The notes beneath the pieces are model-generated. The model saw only the letters and a program-made list of their open reading frames with translations, was not told where the DNA came from and ran no database searches. A DNA stretch of 64,000 nucleotides from JAMXLO01 sp963832895 (GTDB lineage Bacteria > Pseudomonadota > Alphaproteobacteria > Acetobacterales > Acetobacteraceae), in the NCBI GenBank assembly GCA_963832895.1, contig CAWHVQ010000003.1, forward strand, positions 513,834 through 577,833, in the 5' to 3' direction. Positions 59,124 through 64,000 of the stretch are shown piece by piece. The position numbers and the translations under genes were made by a program. Positions within the stretch are counted from its first letter, which is position 1, and every line of letters starts with the position of its first letter.

Positions 59124-59152
59124 TTGACATTAGTTGTCAAGCATTGTATATA
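59124..59152 (+). promoter_or_regulatory. Strong promoter with operator palindrome
   Basis: TTGACA (59124-59129), 17-base spacer, TATATA (59147-59152). TTGACA-TTAGT-TGTCAA is a perfect dyad over the -35, and GTATATAC covers the -10. The transcription start would be about 5 bases before ATG 59164. Confidence 0.65.
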
Positions 59153-59163
59153 CGTTGTTATAC

Positions 59164-59304
59164 ATGAGCAAAACTGCCCAGATAGCAATTCGCCTACCAG
59201 AACCACTTAAGACTTCGCTCGAAAAGGCTTCAGCAAAGGATAAGCGGTCGCTATCAAATCTGGTTTTAAAGATCCTCGCCGACTGGCTGGCAAAAAATGG
59301 CTAA
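59164..59304 (+). CDS. CopG/Arc-like ribbon-helix-helix protein
   Basis: 46 aa: MSKTAQIAIRLPEPLKTSLE, then 'KDKRSLSNLVLKILADWL'. Beta strand QIAIRLP and two helices fit the RHH fold. It probably binds the palindromes in its own promoter. Overlaps the nuclease start. Confidence 0.75.
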   Translation: MSKTAQIAIRLPEPLKTSLEKASAKDKRSLSNLVLKILADWLAKNG

Positions 59305-59893
59305 GCCAATGGGCCAGGCCAACGCATATTTGGTCGGTTTCAAGGACGGGCCGGTAAAGATTGGCGTCACCTCTAGGAATCCCCGAAAGCGCTTTGGTTC
59401 TGCCCGCAGAGAACTCAAGATGGATTACTGGGATGCGGCGGAAAAAGGCATGGATATCTACGGAACATGGCCTCATCGCCACGCATACATGATCGAGAAG
59501 CTCTCGCACATGTATTTGCGCGAATATCACCGGACCGGGGAGTGGTTCGATGTATCCATCCACAAAGCTCGCCGGGCCGTTGCTAAAGTTATCCGGCTAC
59601 TGGATCGCGGATGGAAAGAGAAAGTCATCGTTGGCAACTGGTTTGCTCGTCATGGCATTCCTGAGTCCGCCGTCATCGAGTGTTTCGGCAAATCATCCTT
59701 CGATGTGATGGCCGAGTGGAATCATGCCGTGTTCGAGGACTGGGATCGACGGAGAGCCGAACGAGATGCGTCAGGAGAGACCGCCCGCAGGCAAGTAGAG
59801 CAAGAGCGCATCTGGGAGGAACACCGTAAGAGATGGAGGAACGAAGAGGCGGCGCTGAAGCGTGCAGAGCGCCGGAAAGCGAAGGCTGCATGA
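59297..59893 (+). CDS. GIY-YIG nuclease (T5orf172/Mug113-like)
   Basis: 198 aa. 'AYLVGFKDGPVKIGVTSRNP', 'RKRFGSARREL' and a later Arg/Glu set (HAYMIEKLSHMYLREY, GEWFDV) match the T5orf172-type GIY-YIG domain. The C-terminal 70 residues are a charged helix. The tRNA gene starts 3 bases after its stop. Confidence 0.75.
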   Translation: MAKPMGQANAYLVGFKDGPVKIGVTSRNPRKRFGSARRELKMDYWDAAEKGMDIYGTWPHRHAYMIEKLSHMYLREYHRTGEWFDVSIHKARRAVAKVIRLLDRGWKEKVIVGNWFARHGIPESAVIECFGKSSFDVMAEWNHAVFEDWDRRRAERDASGETARRQVEQERIWEEHRKRWRNEEAALKRAERRKAKAA

Positions 59894-59896
59894 AAC

Positions 59897-59971
59897 GCGG
59901 GATTAGCTCAGAGGTAGAGCATATCGTTGCCAACGATAAGGCCACGGGTTCGATCCCCGTATCCCGCTCCA
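59897..59971 (+). tRNA. tRNA-Gly(GCC)
   Basis: Full cloverleaf: acceptor GCGGGAT/ATCCCGC, D-arm GCTC/GAGC, anticodon stem TATCG/CGATA with loop TTGCCAA (anticodon GCC), T-arm ACGGG/CCCGT with loop TTCGATC. CCA is encoded at 59969-59971. It is embedded in an operon with only 3 and 8 bases to its neighbours, and must be cut from the mRNA. Confidence 0.95.
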
Positions 59972-59979
59972 AAACACTT

Positions 59980-60420
59980 ATGCAGCTCGCGGAGGCAATC
60001 AACAAGACGGCGCGTGCCATTCACGACGCCGAAAGCACATTGAAGAATGGACGCTTCGAGATCGGCAAGATATTGCTGGAAGTCAAGGCGCGTTTACCGG
60101 ATGAGAGCAACATGCCATTCGGCACATGGTGCCTGAATTACCTCCGCAAGAGCGATGGATCTCCATTTTCCTATGTCACCATCGCCAATTACATGAAATA
60201 CGCGAATAACCCTGAGACGCTGAAGGCCGAAAGGAAGCGTCAGGCTACCTATAGTCGCCAGCGCACAAAAGCGCTTCAGTATGTTTCCAGCTCCACAAGC
60301 CTCATGGCGAAGACCGATGAAGAACAACTTAATCAACTCGTCTACGCATGGGACCATGCCTCAGAGAAGTCCCGCAAGCAGTTTCTGGAAATGATGGGCC
60401 TTACTAATGCCAAACGATAA
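59980..60420 (+). CDS. Helical protein after tRNA gene
   Basis: 146 aa, MQLAEAINKTARAIHDAEST. Its start lies 8 bases after the tRNA and has no binding box, so the start is uncertain. Helical with 'FGTWCLNYLRKSDGSPFSYV'. Resembles DUF3102-like phage proteins. Confidence 0.5.
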   Translation: MQLAEAINKTARAIHDAESTLKNGRFEIGKILLEVKARLPDESNMPFGTWCLNYLRKSDGSPFSYVTIANYMKYANNPETLKAERKRQATYSRQRTKALQYVSSSTSLMAKTDEEQLNQLVYAWDHASEKSRKQFLEMMGLTNAKR

Positions 60421-60610
60421 ACCACAAACCGCTCCAGAGATGAAGGTTCCGAACTATTTTGTCTCGTTCGGTGCACCACAAAACCATGCCAATTATCTGG
60501 CTATGGCGATTGCTGAGGTCATAGCACCTGGCGACATGATGAAGGCCAAGCAACTAGAAACCCTTCTGGTTTCGTTCGCCACAGCAATCCGTCAAGGAGA
60601 ATGCTCATGA
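60407..60610 (+). CDS. 67-aa protein of unknown function
   Basis: MPNDKPQTAPEMKVPNYFVS with helices. Overlaps the previous gene by 14 bases, and its stop overlaps a 9-codon ORF. Confidence 0.5.
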   Translation: MPNDKPQTAPEMKVPNYFVSFGAPQNHANYLAMAIAEVIAPGDMMKAKQLETLLVSFATAIRQGECS

Positions 60611-60636
60611 CGCAAACCGCGAAGGAAAACCAATGA
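60607..60636 (+). CDS. 9-aa mini-ORF (coupling peptide)
   Basis: ATG...TGA encoding MTQTAKENQ, overlapping stops/starts of both neighbours (ATGA). Its first codons resemble several other small genes here. Possibly a translational relay. Confidence 0.35.
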   Translation: MTQTAKENQ

Positions 60637-60722
60637 ATCCAGGTTACATTTTCTTCGCCATCTATCAGGCCGCAGCAATTTTCTTCTTCTGTTTGGCGAA
60701 AGGATGGATTTTAAATGACTAA
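60633..60722 (+). CDS. 29-aa membrane peptide
   Basis: MNPGYIFFAIYQAAAIFFFC and a Lys/Trp tail. AAGGAAAA upstream and overlaps on both sides. Confidence 0.45.
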   Translation: MNPGYIFFAIYQAAAIFFFCLAKGWILND

Positions 60723-60897
60723 TCCACAAACGGCGAACCCAACCACAACTGAACTTGCGATAAGTCACTTCGTGCGCAAGGGAAACATTGTTGAGCGTAT
60801 GTGCAAATGGGGCCTTTCCAAGATCGATGGTGGCGCATGGATTACGCGGGGGCAATTGCTAAAGCTTTGGCTGATGGAAAATGGGGTGGCGTCATGA
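60715..60897 (+). CDS. 60-aa protein of unknown function
   Basis: MTNPQTANPTTTELAISHFV with Trp-containing helices. Starts in the recurring MTxPQT pattern and overlaps both neighbours. Confidence 0.45.
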   Translation: MTNPQTANPTTTELAISHFVRKGNIVERMCKWGLSKIDGGAWITRGQLLKLWLMENGVAS

Positions 60898-61073
60898 CAC
60901 AAACGGCGAAATTCACTGACGCCTGTATTCAGTTCGAGAAAGCCTGCAATCTCGGCAGAAACTGGAGAGAGAACTATTTTGGCGCGACCAGATTGACGCA
61001 AGCCGTCCACGAGATGGAGCTGGCGATTAGAAGTGTTCGAGAAGCTTTAAGGGCGGACGAGAATGATGGATAA
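60894..61073 (+). CDS. 59-aa helical protein
   Basis: MTQTAKFTDACIQFEKACNL with amphipathic helices. ATGA overlap. Confidence 0.45.
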   Translation: MTQTAKFTDACIQFEKACNLGRNWRENYFGATRLTQAVHEMELAIRSVREALRADENDG

Positions 61074-61107
61074 ACCTCACGCCACTCATGGAGAGGCCAA
61101 TGCCTAA
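61063..61107 (+). CDS. 14-aa mini-ORF
   Basis: MMDKPHATHGEANA, overlapping the previous stop and the next start. The GGAGAGG box for the next gene lies inside it. Confidence 0.3.
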   Translation: MMDKPHATHGEANA

Positions 61108-61336
61108 AGCACCTGCCAAGCGCCCCGATGCGTATCGGTCACTGTATCTTGCCGTGCAGGAGATACTGAACGACGAAGCGCCGAGCAATGCCGCACACAG
61201 GGAATGGCTTCTAACTCGTCTGATGCCACAAAGGCTATGCAGAAGTTCGGCCAATATGATGAGCGGCATCGGCAACTATTGGATAGCTTCCTGCGAAAGC
61301 ACGAAAGGCCGACGCCATGACCGAACCTACCACTAA
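61100..61336 (+). CDS. 78-aa protein, partly overlapping the next gene
   Basis: MPKAPAKRPDAYRSLYLAVQ and 'EILNDEAPSNAAHREWLL'. The last 40 residues overlap the 38-aa gene at 61204 in another frame. An indel could have merged or split them. Confidence 0.4.
   Translation: MPKAPAKRPDAYRSLYLAVQEILNDEAPSNAAHREWLLTRLMPQRLCRSSANMMSGIGNYWIASCESTKGRRHDRTYH
61204..61320 (+). CDS. 38-aa helical peptide
   Basis: MASNSSDATKAMQKFGQYDE and a charged helix. Its stop overlaps the next ATG (ATGA). Confidence 0.4.
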   Translation: MASNSSDATKAMQKFGQYDERHRQLLDSFLRKHERPTP

Positions 61337-61490
61337 AGGCACCATCCACATGGCCGTATCGTCCGGTGATGACAGAGAGATCATCGCAACGCTGCCGAGC
61401 GGTCGGGTCATATTTATGGGTTGGCTAAAAGCGATCTGGTTCGGTTGGTGCGCCATGAGAGACGGCTATAAAGTTGAGGTAGAAGAATGA
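61317..61490 (+). CDS. 57-aa protein of unknown function
   Basis: MTEPTTKGTIHMAVSSGDDR with a hydrophobic centre (RVIFMGWLKAIWFGWCAM). ATGA overlaps on both sides. Confidence 0.45.
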   Translation: MTEPTTKGTIHMAVSSGDDREIIATLPSGRVIFMGWLKAIWFGWCAMRDGYKVEVEE

Positions 61491-61528
61491 GCAAGCCAGA
61501 AACCACAACGAAGGAACGCACGACATGA
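61487..61528 (+). CDS. 13-aa mini-ORF
   Basis: MSKPETTTKERTT. Nearly the same start sequence as the 45153 gene (MTKPESKERT). Stop overlaps the next ATG. Confidence 0.35.
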   Translation: MSKPETTTKERTT

Positions 61529-61800
61529 AAGCGAAACCGACAGAGAACCCACTGAGCGACTGCCAGTATGAATATGAAAACGGGCAATTCACCATGTCCG
61601 GCCCGCTCCACTACGAAAACGACGTGCATCCGAGCATTAGGATAGACGGCCCGCACGGCATCATCGCGTCAGTCTTTGCCTACGATAGCGTCGAAGCGGC
61701 ACTGGAACGCGCCGACATTATGATGGCTGCACTCGCCGAGGATATGGCATCGACCCCGAAGCCATGGTGGGCAAAGCCAAAGAGTGAGCTGGAGACATGA
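61525..61800 (+). CDS. 91-aa protein of unknown function
   Basis: MKAKPTENPLSDCQYEYENG, beta-rich N-half and helical C-half. ATGA overlaps up- and downstream. Confidence 0.5.
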   Translation: MKAKPTENPLSDCQYEYENGQFTMSGPLHYENDVHPSIRIDGPHGIIASVFAYDSVEAALERADIMMAALAEDMASTPKPWWAKPKSELET

Positions 61801-61856
61801 ACCAAGCCCTGACAGCCGCAAGGCAGAAAGAAGGAGCCGGTGCTAGCGCCCGATAA
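61797..61856 (+). CDS. 19-aa mini-ORF before ATPase
   Basis: MNQALTAARQKEGAGASAR. Its end covers the AAGGAG box and GTG start of the ATPase gene, so it may couple translation. Confidence 0.3.
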   Translation: MNQALTAARQKEGAGASAR

Positions 61857-63501
61857 AATCCTCGACAAGCATCTCGGCATTCTCGGGATCAACGGGAGCG
61901 GCAAGACCTACACCGCAAAGGGTCTTGCAGAACGCCTTCTGGATGACAAGCAGCGCATCTGTGTGATCGACCCTACCGGCGTCTGGTATGGGCTGAAATC
62001 CAGCGCTAGCGGAAAAAGCGCCGGATATGCTGTCGTGATCTTTGGCGGCGCGCACGCAGACGTTCAGATCGGTGGTTTGCACGGCGAGGCGATTGCGGAA
62101 GCCATCGGCACTTCGACCACACCGGCCATTCTTGACGTTTCCCAAATGCGCGGCAGCGAGAGGACGCGCTTCTTTGCCGACTTCGCCGAGACGCTACGCA
62201 TCAAAAACACCGGCCCGCTCAATCTGTTTATCGACGAAGCACATTTATTTATGCCGCAGGGCCGCGTAAGCGACCCCCAATCAGCGAACATGCTGCATGC
62301 TGCCAACAACCTAATCAGCCTTGGACGGTCGCGCGGGCTGCGCATCACGATAATCAGCCAGCGTCCGGCAAAAATCCACAAGGACAGCCTGACGCAGGTG
62401 CATTCGCTCATCGCCATGAGACTGATAGCGCCGCAGGATCGGGCCGCCGTTGAGGCGTGGATTGCCGATCAGGCCGATGTCCAACGAGGCAAGGAAATCA
62501 TCGCCTCGCTACCTGCCCTTAAGACCGGCGAGGGCTGGCTATGGGCACCGGAGATCGACGTTCTGGAGCGTATTAAGTTCCCGAAGATCACAACGTTCGA
62601 CAGCAGCCGTTCACCAGATGGCGAAGGCGCCGCGGAGATCGTGTTGGCCCCAATCAATCTCGACGCCATTCAGGGCAAGCTTGCCAGCATCAAACACGAA
62701 AAGGTTGCCAATGACCCTACGGCTCTCAAGCGCCAGGTCGTTGAACTGCAACGGCAACTTGCGGATAAGCCGCGCGCACAGCCAATGACCGATAATAAGG
62801 GCGCAGTTCAGAAGGCCTATGCCGAAGGCTTCAAGGCTGGCATCGATAGCTACGGCATGGCATGGCAATCCACAATCGCCACGATGGCCGCTAAAATACA
62901 CCGCGAGATCGGAGGATGGCCTTCACCCAAGCCCGGCAAAATGATGCCGAAACATGATACGCCGCCGCCCAGCATGGCATCGGCACTTTCTAAGCCAAAG
63001 GTAGATCGTCCGATTGCCAGCGCAGCAACGGACGGATTCAGCGGCCCGGAGCGACTGGTAATTTCCTCGCTCAATTTCTGGAAAAGCATAGGCCACGATA
63101 CGCCGATCCGAGAACAAGTCTCGGCTGTTGCCGGATACACAGTATCAGGTTCATCGTTCATCAAGGCGGTCAGCAATTTGAGGGTTCGGGGATTAATCGA
63201 TGTTCCGGTTCCGGGAGCGCTCAAGTTGCAACCTTCAGCACCTCATGAAACCATTGGAATGGAGGATGCAAAGAACCGCTTAATCTCGATAATGGACGGC
63301 CCCAGAAATCTTGTGCTTGGTGCTTTTAAGAACGGCAACGATTTTCTCAGTCGAGATGAAGTTGCTTCCGCGGCCGGGTATACCGCTTCTGGTAGTTCAT
63401 TCATCAAGGCGGTATCTGGATTAGCCGTTCTCAACATCCTGGAAAAACCATCGCCCGGAATGCTGAAGCTTTCGGATTGGGCAGCGGAGCTATTGGCATG
63501 A
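61840..63501 (+). CDS. HerA/DUF87-type ATPase with two C-terminal winged-helix repeats
   Basis: 553 aa from GTG. Walker A GINGSGKT (residues 16-23), Walker B 'LNLFIDEAHLF' (about 127-137) and an arginine-rich 'ISLGRSRGLRITIISQRPAK' sensor are those of HerA/FtsK-like DNA pumps. A coiled coil follows. Residues about 410-475 and 490-553 are two homologous repeats sharing 'AGYT.SGSSFIKAVS.L' and 'DVP/EKPSPG.LKL', likely winged helices. Could move DNA for replication, recombination or defence. Confidence 0.75.
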   Translation: MLAPDKILDKHLGILGINGSGKTYTAKGLAERLLDDKQRICVIDPTGVWYGLKSSASGKSAGYAVVIFGGAHADVQIGGLHGEAIAEAIGTSTTPAILDVSQMRGSERTRFFADFAETLRIKNTGPLNLFIDEAHLFMPQGRVSDPQSANMLHAANNLISLGRSRGLRITIISQRPAKIHKDSLTQVHSLIAMRLIAPQDRAAVEAWIADQADVQRGKEIIASLPALKTGEGWLWAPEIDVLERIKFPKITTFDSSRSPDGEGAAEIVLAPINLDAIQGKLASIKHEKVANDPTALKRQVVELQRQLADKPRAQPMTDNKGAVQKAYAEGFKAGIDSYGMAWQSTIATMAAKIHREIGGWPSPKPGKMMPKHDTPPPSMASALSKPKVDRPIASAATDGFSGPERLVISSLNFWKSIGHDTPIREQVSAVAGYTVSGSSFIKAVSNLRVRGLIDVPVPGALKLQPSAPHETIGMEDAKNRLISIMDGPRNLVLGAFKNGNDFLSRDEVASAAGYTASGSSFIKAVSGLAVLNILEKPSPGMLKLSDWAAELLA

Positions 63502-63923
63502 CCGACGACAAATCGCATACCACGAATCACGCCCTGACCGCACTTCACCGCCGCGGCGCCACAGAATTTGCCTCCCGCTCGACGGAACCCCGGCGACAGG
63601 CGGCGACAACCATCTGTCCGATCCTGCGCTGGATCAGAACCGACGCGGCGCGGCAGCTTGAGCCGAGCCAACGCAAATCCTTCGTCGCCCGCAATCATCT
63701 GCGCGGAACGCGGAAGCCCGAACTGGAGTTCGCCCGCGCCAAGGTATTTCTGGCGGATATATGCCCCTCAGCATCCCTTGAGCCTCATCCGTCCGGAGCT
63801 TGGGCGGCGCTGTTCGTTGAGGTTCGCATGGCGCGGGAAGAGGGGAAAATGGCTGTTCCGGCCGAACCGGCAGCAGCACACAAGTTTTTCATGAGAGCCC
63901 TAAAAAGGGCGACTGAGGTGTAG
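63498..63923 (+). CDS. 141-aa partner of the ATPase
   Basis: MTDDKSHTTNHALTALHRRG with a basic centre and helical C-terminus. ATGA overlap with the ATPase. No family recognised. Confidence 0.5.
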   Translation: MTDDKSHTTNHALTALHRRGATEFASRSTEPRRQAATTICPILRWIRTDAARQLEPSQRKSFVARNHLRGTRKPELEFARAKVFLADICPSASLEPHPSGAWAALFVEVRMAREEGKMAVPAEPAAAHKFFMRALKRATEV

Positions 63924-63925
63924 CT

Positions 63926-63955
63926 ATGTACGGCATAGATAAGAGGACGCGATGA
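63926..63955 (+). CDS. 9-aa mini-ORF
   Basis: MYGIDKRTR, whose TGA overlaps the ATG of the last gene. Part of the mini-ORF chain. Confidence 0.3.
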   Translation: MYGIDKRTR

Positions 63956-64000
63956 TCTCCACTGACTGGAACCCTGCGCTCACAGACGGTATCGACCCGG
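63952..64000 (+). CDS. Gene cut by the window edge
   Basis: Only MISTDWNPALTDGIDP is present. GAGGACG precedes it. Function unknown. Confidence 0.45.
   Translation, partial: MISTDWNPALTDGIDP

Noticed and set aside
1..64000. CRISPR array or integrase gene
   Set aside because: No regularly spaced repeats were seen, and no tyrosine or serine recombinase motifs were found in any supported gene apart from the IS transposases.

Overview
The window looks like part of a large temperate phage or phage-like element of an alphaproteobacterium, most likely Hyphomicrobiales. The evidence for the host group is the set of alphaproteobacterial regulators it carries (MucR/Ros, SciP/DUF1153, a CtrA-type DNA-binding domain, a GcrA-like domain), an EcfG-like promoter and GC-rich coding DNA. 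No integrase, endolysin or attachment site is visible, so the element continues beyond both ends. Whether it is an integrated prophage, a phage-plasmid or a mosaic island cannot be settled from this window.

Positions 1-22529 (minus strand) are a nearly continuous late module of a contractile-tailed phage. In transcription order it holds small and large terminase, portal, a MuF-like head protein, a TPR-glycosyltransferase, a Nudix/prohead-protease fusion, cement protein, major capsid protein, connector and neck proteins, sheath, tube, tail chaperone with a -1 frameshift site, a short tape measure, hub proteins, spike, wedge and baseplate J. Most genes overlap at stop/start codons. Three mobile GIY-YIG/NUMOD-type genes sit inside the module. 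A decayed ISAs1-family fragment has replaced the hub/spike junction, and the MuF-like gene is frameshifted, so the module may be defective.

Positions 22674-35570 are an accessory region: a DUF892 protein, a 3.5-kb IS21-family element with a 5-bp target duplication that splits a small membrane-protein gene, an SDR dehydrogenase, small membrane and secreted proteins, a ParB-like protein followed by a receiver-less CtrA-like protein, a SYLF protein, and an operon with a SciP homologue. Two operons in this region start with related winged-helix regulators whose promoters predict leaderless mRNAs.

Positions 35623-64000 form an early region with cargo. It holds replication proteins and RNase HI (minus strand), MucR, GcrA-like and DUF559 proteins, a ribbon-helix-helix repressor, then rightward RecE-like nuclease, RecT, a stand-alone DnaA domain IV and SSB, and a divergent XRE/excisionase-like switch. 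Dozens of very small overlapping ORFs follow, with Ku, an SRAP protein, a GIY-YIG nuclease, tRNA-Gly(GCC) and a HerA-like ATPase with tandem C-terminal winged-helix repeats.

Two themes stand out. First, the element carries relatives of five alphaproteobacterial cell-cycle regulators (DnaA domain IV, GcrA C-terminus, CtrA DNA-binding domain, SciP, MucR), mostly as isolated domains. Second, at least nine genes are broken by single-base shifts or a single stop codon, often at homopolymers, which points either to decay or to indel errors in the sequence.
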